Assembly (NCBI GenBank): GCA_024516035.1
Contig: CM044961.1
Location: forward strand, 6,259,515 to 6,323,514
Direction: 5' to 3'
From: Bactericera cockerelli
Lineage: Eukaryota; Arthropoda; Insecta; Hemiptera; Triozidae
DNA: 64,000 nt
Under the pieces are notes generated by a model. It ran no database searches, was not told where the DNA came from, and worked only from the letters and a program-made list of their open reading frames with translations. Shown here one piece after another: positions 51,765 through 62,221 of the stretch. A program made the translations under genes and the position numbers. Within the stretch, counting starts at the first letter, position 1. Each line of letters starts with the position of its first letter.

Positions 51765-52070
51765 AAAAGATGAGTGTTTCACAGACTTTTTTTATTTGAT
51801 AGCCATGAAACAGGAGCTACTGTAGACGCTTGTGGTCTGTGTTGTAGCTTGCCCATCCCGTAGTATGCCTCCCCTCTGATTTGCGAGAAGTGACACAATA
51901 CTTCCCATTTAGGTGCTGGGCTGCTGGGTCAACACGAGCACACCGGAAAGTATCCCTTACAAACAATTGTAACCAAATTAAAAACACAAATTTTTGTCGG
52001 CACGGGGGATCGAACCCGGGACTTTCCGCATGGCAAGCGAGTGCTTAACCACTGAGCTAATCGCGCGCTA
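51765..52070 (-). repeat. SINE family G copy, full length
   Basis: Antisense: GATGAGTGTTTCACAGACTT, CAGGAGCTACTGTAGACGC, GCCCATCCCGTAGTATGCC, GTCAACACGAGCACACCGG, box B GGGATCGAACCCGGGAC, head CCACTGAGCTAATCGCGCG. Reference copy for the family. Confidence 0.87.
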
Positions 52071-52077
52071 CATTATC

Positions 52078-52300
52078 TAATAGTAGTCATCATGGGAGAG
52101 TGGTAGGCTTGCACACACGGTGACCTGGGTTCGAATCCCACTTGGTAGACAAAATTCTGTACTTTCCATGTTGTGGTCCACTTATAGGATATCTAGTGAG
52201 GACAAATGAGTAGTTTCTTGTATGAATAACGTGGTGGTATTATTAGACTGTAAAGAAAATAATGTAGTATAATAATTAGGAATGTAAAGAAAGCTCTTAG
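52078..52300 (+). repeat. SINE family C copy, diverged
   Basis: Box B GGGTTCGAATCCCAC, TATCTAGTGAGGACAAATGA, GAAAGCTCTTAGTAATAG. It lies in tandem with the next C copy. Confidence 0.72.
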
Positions 52301-52304
52301 TAAT

Positions 52305-52560
52305 AGCAGTCACCGTGGCCGAGTGAGTTAGCGCGCTAGTCATTGCACGCATGGTGACCTGGGTTCGATCACTAGCTGGGTAGGATTTTTTCTGCTCTGT
52401 ACTTGGATGTTCGGGGTCCACTTATACCTCGTGAGGAAAAATGAGAAGCTGCTTTGATGTGAAGCAGCGACCAGTGGCAGAATCATAGGCACAAATATAA
52501 TACAATATATTGTAAATTAAAGTGGTAAATTCCTATGATTCTGCGCTACTAACTAAAATT
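52305..52560 (+). repeat. SINE family C copy, full length
   Basis: Head CACCGTGGCCGAGTGAGTTA, box B GGGTTCGATCACTAGC, CCTCGTGAGGAAAAATGAG. The 3' half uses the AAATTGTGAC tail variant also found at 797 rather than the GCTTCACCAC variant. Confidence 0.85.
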
Positions 52561-52794
52561 GTGACATAATAACACAAAGAAAAAGCGTTATTATCATTAC
52601 TACTGCGCTACCCACAAAATTTGTTGAGAGGTTCACCGCAATGACATGATATTTTAATTTAATAGGTATAATCGAATAGTTATTTGTAAATATCACTGAC
52701 AACATAAATGAAGTCTTTTTATTGTTATAGACATAGACCTCTCTTGAATTATAATTATTATAAGTTACTCTTATCATATTTATTTTAGGTTTCT

Positions 52795-52935
52795 CATATC
52801 ATATTTGTGTTTATCACAATCGTGATGATATCCCGAAAACCCTTTTTACGAAATTTTCGCTAAACTCTGAACTTGAACCAGCGACCTCCAGGTTACAAGT
52901 CCGTTACCTAATCAATCAAGCTTTCGAAGTTGGTT
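52795..52935 (-). repeat. SINE family B copy
   Basis: Antisense: ATCATATTTGTGTTTATCAC, GAACTTGAACCAGCGACC, ATCAATCAAGCTTTCGAAG. It ends 88 bp from exon 1, inside intron 1. Confidence 0.75.
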
Positions 52936-53022
52936 TCATCGTTTAATGAACAATTAAATATATATATTATTAACTTAAGTAAATGGTAAATGTTCTGTGA
53001 CTAAAATAATAAGATGACTTAC

Positions 53023-53113
53023 CAAACGGAAACTTCTTGGCTGCTTCACTTTGCGTGGGCACACTGATCAGTAAACTTACTGACAGAATTACCAAACCGA
53101 CAAGCGAATTCAT
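53023..53113 (-). CDS. takeout / JHBP-like protein, exon 1 (start codon and signal peptide)
   Basis: This first coding exon encodes 30 codons plus one base. The translation opens MNSLVGLVILSVSLLISV, a short n-region and hydrophobic core typical of a secretory signal, followed by PTQSEA, a plausible signal-peptidase site, then AKKFPF. It ends at a strong donor, GTAAGTC, in phase 1. The split codon completes to glycine with exon 2 (17295-17387), giving the mature N-terminus ..AKKFPFG-KSIKNC. The start is supported by being the only ATG giving a signal peptide in frame with exon 2, and by an A-rich upstream context (TTTAAAAAATG). The product should be exported and bind a hydrophobic ligand, by family. 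Confidence 0.85.
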
Positions 53114-53431
53114 TTTTTAAAGAAGATAAAAAAATAAACTATGAAAGCAATAACAAAAAAATAACAAAAAAAATTGAACCGGTAATGTTTCTACTGGGAC
53201 GCGAAAATGTTCCCTTTTAAAAAAAAATCGACAAAAAGAGACGAACTAAAACCAAGCTCAAATCACAAATTTGTGATTTTCAGGTAATCTTCGTCCTGGC
53301 GATTTTTTCGTCGATTTTCAAATAATTTTCGCGCGTGAAAATTCCCGGATCTCTTTGGTGAAAATAAATTTGTGGAAAGATCCGCGATGTTGAAGATTTT
53401 TTTTGGTGTTCGGTTTGAGAGAAAATTGAAA
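53114..53431 (-). other. probable 5' UTR of the takeout-like gene
   Basis: Between the candidate start site and the ATG. It is free of recognised repeats, in contrast to nearly everything around it, and contains AATCACAAATTTGTGATT, a perfect 18-bp palindrome. Confidence 0.45.
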
Positions 53432-53467
53432 ACTGATCGTGAAATACAGCGATCACCTTTATTTATG
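53432..53467 (-). promoter_or_regulatory. candidate core promoter: TATA box and initiator
   Basis: On the minus strand CATAAATAAAGG (53467-53456) is followed by ATCAGTT with the initiator A at 53434. The first T of the TATA motif lies at about -31, the usual spacing, and TCAGT is the common arthropod initiator. This would give a 5' UTR of about 320 nt. A weaker alternative (TTTAAAAGGG with CAGT 26 nt on) lies closer to the ATG. Confidence 0.5.
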
Positions 53468-53469
53468 CC

Positions 53470-54282
53470 ATTCCGAACTCAAGGTGAGCCTGCTAGTTCC
53501 GATCTTGGTATCTCAGCAGCTCATGGAACCTATGTATGATTTTAAGTTCTTCTTAAGTTCGTGTGGTAAATTAGTGTTACTCGTATATGTATGTACAACA
53601 TACATTTTCACCATGTATGTATTAGGACTACCTATAGGTATTCTATTCTATAAATCTATACACCTTTTTTTAAGTTCAGTGATTAATCTCTTTATTTAAG
53701 ATGTCTCGTTGGAGAACGTTACACAGATACACAGATAAAGATACGGTACTACCTTTGTCAGGCCAAAAGATAATAACACAAATCATTGGCGCCCTTAATA
53801 GCTATAAGGGCGCCTTTAATAGAATGCTCCGCCCTTGATCAAGTTTTGTTTTTGTGAATTTCAATTTCTATGTATGTATATTTGTATAATATATTCTATG
53901 TCATTTGTAAATATAACTTGATCGAACATGTTTAATAATAATAAGGAAAGTCGTGTCGTGTCATACCAGTTTTTTTTTTTTATTATTAAAGAGTTTTCGT
54001 AATATTGAGTTTTAGGTACATAGACGGTATCTTTTGTCGCTTTGATTTCCTGAATAAGTAGTTTTTCTCTCATTCATACAAATAATACGCATAGAAAGTT
54101 ATTTTTGGCATTCAAAAGTTCTTATGAACATCCTGCTTTCTGTGCATTTCACTAGAAGTCTAGACAAGATAAGTTGTTGAAAGTTTTGGCAAACTTTGCA
54201 ACAAAAAATTGTAAAGAGTGGGAGAAAAAAGGGTCGTGACAGGAAGACCATTTTTGTGAAAAATTTTTTTCTTCGTCCCAAG
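53470..54282. other. upstream region, no gene seen
   Basis: AT-rich. A short imperfect repeat GGCGCCCTTAATAGCTATAA / GGGCGCCTTTAATAG lies at 53788-53822. No transcript-like signal was recognised. Confidence 0.4.
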
Positions 54283-54475
54283 TATTTCTGGTCAAGTGGT
54301 TAATGCGCTAGTCTGGTAATCCAGGTGTCGTAGGGATCCGTTGGTTCAAATCCCACCCAGTGCATGAATTTTTCCTCATTAATTTGAGTTTGTGACCACA
54401 TAATAATAAGACTCTGAAGATTAGGTGGTAGAAAATGCTTTGAGCATTAACATCGCCTAGTGGTTACCTTAAATT
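54283..54475 (+). repeat. SINE family A copy, tail lost
   Basis: Box A TGGTCAAGTGGTTAATGCG, box B GGTTCAAATCCCACC, body to TAGTGGTTACCTT, where it stops before the AAAGAGTG end. Confidence 0.86.
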
Positions 54476-54571
54476 ACTGGAGATTCAGGAACATCCTCAA
54501 AGTCCATCGCTTCAGTAAACCAAATGCTTGCGTCCACTTGGTGAGTTATTGAAAATACCCAATGACATTAT

Positions 54572-54690
54572 GACCGACCTCAGAAGCTTGATCGTTAAGG
54601 CGATGGACTTCTAACCTGGAGGTGGGTGGTTCAAGTCCCGGTTTCAGAATAGATTTAATAAGCGAGCTAGAGTTAGTATTTTTGATATGA
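54572..54690 (+). repeat. SINE family B copy
   Basis: CCGACCTCAGAAGCTTGATC, box B GGTGGTTCAAGTCCCGG, TTTAATAAGCGAGCTAGAG; the tail is worn. Confidence 0.78.
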
Positions 54691-54769
54691 TTTTTAAAAA
54701 GTTACCATACACAAATAGGATAACTTTTTAACTTAACATTAAAATAGCAAGATATATGGAAAAAATCTG

Positions 54770-55392
54770 GTGTAAACATCACACGACTTTCCTTATCCCC
54801 CAAAAAGGAGTCGAATTCCGCCACTGGTGACTCATCGGTAACAGATAACTAAAAATAAATGCCAAATTCGTAATCAGCACTTCAAAATCATTGAATTTGA
54901 AATGTCACAACCCCCAACTAGGATGAATAATAAAAAAGTTAGTCAAAGCGGGTCCCCCCAAAATACCGGTAAATTGGAGCCGAGGTCCAAAAAGTTCAAG
55001 ATATCAAAAAAATGATCAGAATAGACCCCTATTATTTTTTCAATCTAAGAAAATGTTGTTCTCCAATTTTTTTTGTATCTTTAACCAATTCAAAGAAGCG
55101 GCGCTTGCGGCTAATATTTGCGGCCCTGCGGCCGTGGGATGCGGCCGATTTCAACCAAAAGTTTCGTGGTTCGTTTGGTGTATAAAATTAATTTCCATAC
55201 CAAATTTCAAGTCTCTAGGTTTTACCGTTCTCGAGATATACTGTTCACAGACACACAGACGCACGGACCAATGGCTGAAAACAACTTTTTTGGTATCCTG
55301 AGGCTATGATTCGTCCAGAAATGTGAAAAACTGGGTAGGTCAAATTTTCGACGAATACAATACTTTCCTTATTATAGAATAAGGAAAGTAAA
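54770..55392 (+). repeat. repeat J, longest copy
   Basis: Starts GTAAACATCACACGACTTTC, CTTATCCCC, passes GAATTCCGCCACTGGTGACT, ATTCGTAATCAGCACTTCA, AATACCGGTAAATTGG, GATATACTGTTCACAGACAC, GGTATCCTGAGGCTATGATT, and ends TACTTTCCTTATTATAGAAT followed by AAGGAAAGTAAAAA. The ACTTTCCTTAT / ATAAGGAAAGT ends are inverted repeats of 11 bp. The superfamily is not recognised. Confidence 0.8.
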
Positions 55393-55479
55393 AATAATTT
55401 GTATAACTAAAAGGATTTATATAACTTCGGCTAAAAATGTGTGTTTTCCTGCTTATTATATAGGTAGTAATAAAATCAC

Positions 55480-55665
55480 CTTATTTACAGAATCCGATTA
55501 GGACTAATGAGTCCCATTATTCCAGCAGTAAGCCCAAGACGTATTAAATTATTATGTGGTCAAAATCTCAAACGGACGGATAGCTTGTCATGTACCGACT
55601 AGGTTTCGAACCAACGACCTCTGGATTACCAGACAGACGCCTTGACCACTGAGTTATCGGGACAG
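55480..55665 (-). repeat. SINE family F copy
   Basis: Antisense: TCACCTTATTTACAGAATCC, GACTAATGAGTCCCATTATT, box B GGTTTCGAACCAACG, head CCACTGAGTTATCGGGACAG. Confidence 0.84.
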
Positions 55666-55688
55666 ATGCTAATGTAAAAGTAATAATA

Positions 55689-56606
55689 CGAGGTTTGGCT
55701 ATTAAGTTCGTAGACGCGAGCCGCTACGCAAAAGCTGTCCATGCTAGGAAGATATGATGAACATGTTTAGAAAGCTTCAAGTCTTGTGTTTTGATTGATA
55801 GCTGTCATATGCCTGTACTGTAATTAGTTCTGTTGTAATAGCCCGACGCGCAAGACACCTTTTTTAATTTTGCCGGAATTATGATTGATACAAACGTTGA
55901 GCAACGAGTGATTATTGAATTTTACGTAAAACTTGCTGGTAAAACTTTTTCTTTGTTAAAGACAGTGTACCAGGAGTCATGTTTGAAAAGATCAACGCTT
56001 TATAAGTGGTTCAAACTGTTTCAAGGTGGTCAGGAAGATGTTGAGGACGATCCACGTCCTGGTCGCCCCCAAACCTCAAAAACTGACGAAAACATTGAAA
56101 AAATTGGTGTTATGATTCGTTCTGACCGTAAATTAACTCTAGGACTAATGGCTGATACACTTAAAATTAATAAAGAATGTGTGAGACAAATTTTGCACGA
56201 AAATTTCAACATGACAAAAGTTTCCGCAAAAATGGTGCCATCCGCCAGTCCACAGTGCCTTCTCCGTGAAGACGTTTCTATCCAAGTACAACATCCCAGT
56301 GTTGGAACACCCTCCTTAATCACCCGACCTGGCCCCGTGCGACTTTTACTTATTCCGAAAAATCAAATCTACCCTGAATGGTACCAGATTTGACAGCGTA
56401 AATGACGTTAAGAAAAAACCGGCAAAAGTCTTGAAAGGCCTCTCACAAAATGACCTCCACCACTGTTTCGATCAATGAAAATTTTTCTTAGAACGTTGTA
56501 GGGATAGAGGAGGGGAGTACATTGAAGGGGATAACTACTAAAGTTGGGTAAGTTAAACACACATCGTTTTATGGAAAGATTCTACGAACTTAATAGCCAA
56601 ACCTCG
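55689..56606 (+). mobile_element. mariner-family element, internally deleted
   Basis: Terminal repeats CGAGGTTTGGCTATTAAGTT and its inverse (28 bp matching: ..CGTAGA), each abutting TA (55687-55688, 56607-56608). Length 918 bp against about 1.3 kb for complete mariners. Confidence 0.93.
55881..56470 (+). pseudogene. mariner transposase, central catalytic part deleted
   Basis: The N-terminal half is well preserved: the first helix-turn-helix with KTVYQESCLKRSTLYKWFKL, the linker DDPRPGRPQTSKTDENIEKI, and the second HTH LGLMADTLKINKECVRQIL up to AKMVP. A deletion then removes the region that should carry the first two catalytic aspartates. After it, in another frame, IPVLEHPP, a stop in place of Tyr, SPDLAPCDFYLFRKI (third catalytic Asp, mariner-type) and a C-terminus ending near ERCRDRGGEYIEGDNY are readable. 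A deletion, a frame change and a stop make it non-functional. The ATG start is the mariner-typical position after the left repeat. Confidence 0.9.
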
Positions 56607-56729
56607 TATTAATAATTACATCAGTATATCAGTATAAACAGAAAAGTGAGAAGTTGTATTAGATGTTTTTTAAGTTTACGCTGACGTAAACTCAATTATC
56701 TCCATTTTTAATGATTCCTGGACATAAAT

Positions 56730-57345
56730 GAACTGGTGTGACACCACACGACTTTCCTTATCACCCGAAAAGAAGTTGAATTCCGCCACTGGTAACTCAA
56801 TGGTAAGAGCTAACAAATAATTAATGTCAAATTCGTAATCGGAACGACAAAATCATTGGATTTGATATGTCACAACCCCCATCTAGGATGAATAATAAAT
56901 TAAAAATGTCCAAGAGCGACCCCCCAAAACACCGGTAAATAGTGACCGGGTTCCTTAAAGTTCCTGATATTGAAAAAATAATCCGTATAAACCCCTTTTA
57001 TTTTTTTAATTTAAGAAAATGTTGTTCCCTAACTTTTTTTGTATCTCTAACCAATGCAAAGGAACGGCCCTTGCAGCCGCTTTTAGCGGCTGCAAGGGCC
57101 GTTCGGGGTTTGTCTGGTATAAAAAATCATCTTCCGTACCAAATTTGAAGTCTCTAGCTCTTACCGTTATCGAGATATCGTGTTCACACACACAGATAGA
57201 CACATGGACGCACGCACCAATGGCCGAAAACTATTTTTTTGGTATCCTGAGGCTATGATTCGTCCAGAAATGTGAAAAATTGGGTAGGTCAAATTTTCGA
57301 CGAATACAATACTTTCCTTATACTATAGGATAAGGAAAGTGAAAA
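56730..57345 (+). repeat. repeat J, second long copy
   Basis: GTGTGACACCACACGACTTT, CCTTATCACCCGAAAAG, GTCACAACCCCCATCTAGG, GAGATATCGTGTTCACAC, GGTATCCTGAGGCTATG, ending TACTATAGGATAAGGAAAG. It includes a perfect hairpin near 57066-57104: GGCCCTTGCAGCCGC and its inverse separated by a short loop. Confidence 0.8.
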
Positions 57346-57562
57346 ACCATTATGGAGTGCTCTCAATAATCGATCAAGTAGCAAGTAATTATTCTTCTTC
57401 GTCTTCTTTTTCCCGAGCATCTCTGCAACCTGTTTCCATACTTGCTCTCAGGATAGGTAATTTTATTTTGAAAAAGAGATATCTTTTTCATATTCAACAT
57501 TTTCCATATTTTTTTAAAATGGAAATATACGAATTATAATTATTATATCAAGCATCAGCAAG

Positions 57563-57660
57563 CGTGTAACCTGGAGGTCGGTGGTTCAAGTCTCGGTTTC
57601 AGAGTAGATTTATTGAAGCATGTATATGTGATATCACGAAAGTTATTAACACAAATATCA
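57563..57660 (+). repeat. SINE family B copy, 5'-truncated
   Basis: Starts at GTGTAACCTGGAGGTCGG, box B GGTTCAAGTCTCGG, tail GTGATATCACGAAAGTTATT then AACACAAATATC. Confidence 0.8.
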
Positions 57661-57762
57661 CAACTAAAAAAACTTATTGATTGATTGATTTTATTTATTT
57701 GTATTATAATTCTATAATTAAAAAAAAACTTATATAATATTAACTTCTTATTAAGTAGTTAG

Positions 57763-57908
57763 TTAGTCATCATACTTGTGGAAATCACTTCCGTGATATC
57801 ACAACTACTCAAACATGCTTTAATAAATCTACGCTGAAACCGGGACTTAAACCACCGACCTCTAGGTTTCAAGTCCGTCGCCTTATCGATCAAGCTACTG
57901 AGGTTGGT
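57763..57908 (-). repeat. SINE family B copy, full length
   Basis: Antisense: AGTCATCATACTTGTGG, ACTTCCGTGATATCACAAC, CTACGCTGAAACCGGGAC, head GATCAAGCTACTGAGG. Confidence 0.85.
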
Positions 57909-57909
57909 T

Positions 57910-59185
57910 AACTTCTCAATCAACAAGCTGTAGGCATGGACCCCGCATTAACAAATGTTCGACAGAATGGTTTTTCCCCCTTAATAATTACATATATATA
58001 ATTATGCAATTTGCCCATGGGTCTGAGAATTTCAGACGAGTACTGATTTTATCTTTCAAGGACTAACCTGGGGCAGTTTGCAAATCTAGAAGACGCAGTT
58101 TAACTTTTTCACTGTTTCAAAAACAATCAACGCAAATGGACGACCGAAGGGACTAATTCCGGAATAGTACTCTCACTCTCAGAATCCCAAAATCTCCTTT
58201 TCAACCGTGAAATTTAAGATAAGCCAGAATCCCTCAACTCGGGATATAGTGCTCTGTAATTGGTTGAAACTCTGACTTGAGGGAGGGTCCGGCTTATCTT
58301 GAATTTGATTCTGTTTTATAATTAAGCCCTTAGAATATATTTACTCATAGAATATTTTTTCTCATAGATAAAAAAACAATAAATAGATAACGAACACCCA
58401 ATGTTCTCTGGGCATCTTATGTGAAACACTTAATCAATAGAAAATGGCGGAAATCATATGCTATTCGCATGGTGTCCACGATTTTCTTTTTAGAAATCGT
58501 ATAGATGTATAGTATTTCCAATACAGATGCTTCAGTTCGTGACCACAGTTCGTTATCTACTTTCTAATTCTATGGTTTTTTGGTTCTAAATCTCCGTATG
58601 GAGGCAGTATCTGGCTTATATTAAATTCTCATATCCTGTTTCATAATTCGCCCCGAATGTATATCTACCCATAGAAGCTATACACCTCTACGTCACCTAA
58701 GCCTATGCTAATGGATAAGCCCCTGACGTCAAACCCAATGAAACGTAAACACCGCCTTTGTGTGAAACATAAGTCGACGTCTTAGACACACTCGCCCCTC
58801 CGGCCGCATTTACCCCACCACTCACATCCGCCCCTCTGGCCACAGTTACCCCGCAAGCGACACCTCTTGAAAGCTGGCAAATTGCTTTTTTGTTTTCAAA
58901 AAACGACAAAAAGTTGCGGAAACTTTTGCCGGAAAGTTATCGGTACGGCGGAAACATTAAACCAAAAAGTGACAGCTTTCTGAGAAGGAAAACAATAAAT
59001 TTGTCAAACTCCATTTAATATAAACAAATAACATTTGTGTATTTGTGTGTGACGTTGGAGAAATAAATTGCAAAAGAGCGAAAAAGAGAGATAAAGGAAA
59101 GAATGAATTGAAAGTGGAAGGGAACAGAGGAAAGAAACAGACAAGAGGAAAATGTTATGGTCTAGATTCTAGAAAATGGAAACAG
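57910..59185. other. intergenic stretch, no gene recognised
   Basis: Short antisense frames such as 58909-58703 (glycine/valine-rich) have no family match or splice context. AATCCCTCAACTCGGGATAT and GACTTGAGGGAGGGTCCGGC resemble a segment at 37590-37660, a possible dispersed repeat. Confidence 0.35.
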
Positions 59186-59189
59186 GATC

Positions 59190-59575
59190 TCAAATACAGA
59201 CACGACCTCAAAATAGAGATATGGATTCAAAATAGAGACACGACCTCAAAATAAAGACACGTCTTCAAAATAGAAAGAGACAAGACATCAAAATAGAGAC
59301 ATGACCATAAAATAGAGACAGCACTTGGAAATAGAGACAGCAATTCAAATAGAGACATGGCTTCAAAATAGAGACAGGACCTCAAATAGAGACAGAACCT
59401 CAAAATAGAGAGAGAACCTCAAAATAGAGACAGGACCTCAAAATAGAGACAAGACCTCAAAATAGAGACAACACCACAAAATAGAGACAAGACCACAAAA
59501 TAGAGACAGCACCACAAAATAGAGACGAGACCTCACATAAAGACATGGGTTCAAAATAGAGACATGACCTCAAAT
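59190..59575 (+). repeat. minisatellite of about 19 bp, AAAATAGAGACAGGACCTC
   Basis: About 20 imperfect units with variable GACATGAC / GACAGCAC / GACAAGAC middles; some units are shortened by one or two A. Confidence 0.88.
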
Positions 59576-59739
59576 AAATAATGAAATAAGCAAACGTAAT
59601 AAGTTAAGAACAAATGAAACAACATTTGTAAGAGTAATTAACGTAATTATTACAATGAAACAGTACAAAGAAAATACGACAGGTGTATTTTTGTGTAGAA
59701 ATAGTCATATTGAACAACTTTCAGGAAATGCTTACAGAA

Positions 59740-59850
59740 TAGATGTTTGAATTAAGTGGTTCAACTCCGGTTTTAGCGTAGATTTAGTGAACCGAATTTG
59801 AGTAGCTGTCATATTATAAAAGTGATCAACACAAATATTATGATAACTTT
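59740..59850 (+). repeat. SINE family B copy, 5'-truncated
   Basis: AAGTGGTTCAACTCCGG, TTTTAGCGTAGATTTAGTGA, GAGTAGCTGTCATATTAT, GATCAACACAAATATTATG. Confidence 0.75.
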
Positions 59851-60099
59851 TTTTCTTTCAAACTGTTTGAATTGAGTGAACTACTGTACAATATGGAAAG
59901 TCAAAATGGACAGAGGGGCAAGAACTTCGATTGTTATACACCTCTCTTTCAAAAAATGTTCATAAAAAAAGAAGAAAAAAAAGGACAGTTTTTCCCACTG
60001 AATTATTAATTAATATGCTTGATTGACAGTGGTCAGAACTTTGTGTCGATGAACACAATAAAACCCTTAATAGTTCCCTAAACACTATTATTGACATGA

Positions 60100-60190
60100 A
60101 CAATATCTTGATAAGGCGGCAGAATCGTAAGCTGAAGCTCGGGGGTTCGAATCCCATGTTTGTGATATCACGTTTTTTTATTAACACAAA
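60100..60190 (+). repeat. SINE family B-like copy, short
   Basis: CTTGATAAGGCGGCAGAATC, box B GGGGGTTCGAATCCC, TGATATCACGTTTTTTTATT then AACACAAACATC. The usual middle of the tail is missing. Confidence 0.7.
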
Positions 60191-60486
60191 CATCATAACT
60201 TTTTTTAACTTTTTATACTTTGTATCTATAAAGTGAATCTGTCTGTGTGTAATTGTGTAAGTATATGTTCTTTATACAAATCCACATATTGACGTTTTTC
60301 GACTTAAATGACATTTTGTGTGTGTGGTTAGGTGTGATGTGTGCGTGGTGTGTGTGTTTGATGGGCTGGCAAAGCGGCGGGTAGTACTCAAATAAATAAA
60401 GAGGTGCTTTGTTAAACTGTTGGCATAATGTGGAACTATAATATGTCTTGCTCTGACAGTCTAAAGTAAGCTTACTTTTACCTGTG

Positions 60487-60655
60487 CCGAAGTTAAGCAA
60501 CGTCCAGCGAGGTGAAGACTAAACTTCATGATGCTGGCATTCTGGCCCAACCCAGGCTGGGAGTGGTAAATGTGGGTAGCAGATAGCAGATTTGTGAGTT
60601 TCCTGCGTATATGACCATGTTGTTGAAAAACGACGTTAAAAACTAAAAAAAAAAA
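60487..60655 (+). repeat. SINE family E copy with 5S A-box region
   Basis: CGAAGTTAAGCAACGTCCAG, CGAGGTGAAGACTAAAC, TTCATGATGCTGGC, core CAACCCAGGCTGGGAG, ending GACGTTAAAAACT and A11. The 5S C-box is deleted. Confidence 0.78.
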
Positions 60656-60964
60656 ACTTATACGTTTTTTTAAATTTTCATTTCACATAGAATAAGAGTA
60701 GACCTACAGGCCAGATCGACAGCATAACATGCTCCTTTCACTCTGGGCGAAATTTCAGTATAAGAAACGAGAGAGAACAATAAAGGAAATCGTTTAATGT
60801 ACCGAACTTTGTGCTGATGCTGAAATAAAGCCCGGAGGGTGGAACACGTCGCAAACAGACGGAAAATACGACAGCTGCTTTCACAGTGCTTTCAGCGATA
60901 TTTCCTTTGTAAGATCATCTAGATCACTTCCGAACACATCGAAAGATAACGGAATTTTTCCGTT

Positions 60965-61140
60965 TTTGGAAACCTCGTGATTTGGGTCAACACGGGCCCT
61001 CCGGAAAGTATTCTTTACAGGCTTACTAACAACTGTAACCATATTATACGTACAGTTTTTGGTCGGTTTAGGGTTAGGAACCCTAGACCTTCCGCATCGT
61101 AGGCGTCTATTTGACCACTGAGCTAATCGTACGATCATAT
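60965..61140 (-). repeat. SINE family G 5' part
   Basis: Antisense: GGGTCAACACGGGCCCTCC, GGAAAGTATTCTTTACAGG, CCTAGACCTTCCGCATCG, CCACTGAGCTAATCGTACG. Confidence 0.72.
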
Positions 61141-61229
61141 CCACACGATATGATCGTACCAGATTCACCAGCTTTCACCAGCCTAACGCCTCAACCGATT
61201 GACCTCCAATACCACCAGACAGGCGCCTT

Positions 61230-62220
61230 AAAATCTTGACCTCCAGCAATGCATTAGATAAAATAATACGAAGCTTCAACTTTTACATTAGATAACCAAC
61301 AAAAACGGAAGTAAAAAATATATGATTTCTTTGTGATGAAGTGAAAAACCTCTTCAGAAGTTTTGTAGCGAACCAATACTAAGGCCGAAATTAATAGACA
61401 AAAGGTTCTTTTCTCTTATGGATCTAAGAGCAGAGTTAAAGCACCTAAATGAAAAAAAAAAAAAAAAAAAATCTGTCAATTCTCGACCACCAAAATTTGG
61501 TTACCCCGTAGTTTTCATAGAAAGCCGTTCAATGTACGCATGGGGCCAAATGTAAAGCTCCAGAAAACAATTCGGGGCAACCATAAAGCGGATGTTATCT
61601 CGTAGAAACGATTGCCCATATTCTGGACATTTCGCGTTATCTTTTAGGGTGCTCTGTTAGTTATATGTTTTCAGTAATTTGTTCCCGTTCATTAACCCAA
61701 GTGCCTAGAAATACTAGTTAGAATTTCATGTAAAACAATAGCTTCTATTACATCCAATGAGTCTGGCTGGGGAACTATAAACAGATAGTAGACCAGCAAT
61801 TATCTTGGTTCTGGGGGCCCTTGTCAATTATTAGCCTCCCCGTAAAGACAGTGGTAGAAGTGCTGAGTCATCCCTCCACTATCTGGCTACCATCGTTCAA
61901 GATGACGCCACCCTATGATGAAGTGTACCTATTAGGTCTAGAGCAACAACTTAATTTCTTAATTAATTTATTTTGTGTCCTAAATAATCCAACAATGTGC
62001 ATTGACCTATAATATCCGTCTGAGGGGAAAAAATGCACTAAAAACATTAAAAAATTGGAAATCAGGTCATTACAGAAATTTGAAAATTATCATTTTTCGC
62101 CCATTTCTGTATGATTACAGAATTATATTTTGGATTCTGGATAACGAGTGAAATTTTAAAATTTCCAGAGCAATTTCTAAAATTCATTTCCCGAAAATTT
62201 AGACTTTTCATCACCCCATT
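61230..62220. other. non-coding stretch
   Basis: 61338-61380 (GTGATGAAGTGAAAAACCTC, TTCAGAAGTTTTGTAGCG) is a worn piece of family C. The rest is unrecognised, with an A18 run at 61452. Confidence 0.4.
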
Positions 62221-62221
62221 T

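Larger units (their letters stand above)
17388..53022 (-). other. intron 1 of the takeout-like gene (35.6 kb)
   Basis: Bounded by donor GTAAGTC next to exon 1 and acceptor TTTCAG next to exon 2, phase 1. It contains the Ty3/Gypsy element, the LINE fragment, three hAT MITE copies and most of the SINEs in this window. No alternative host exon with splice signals was recognised inside it. Confidence 0.75.
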
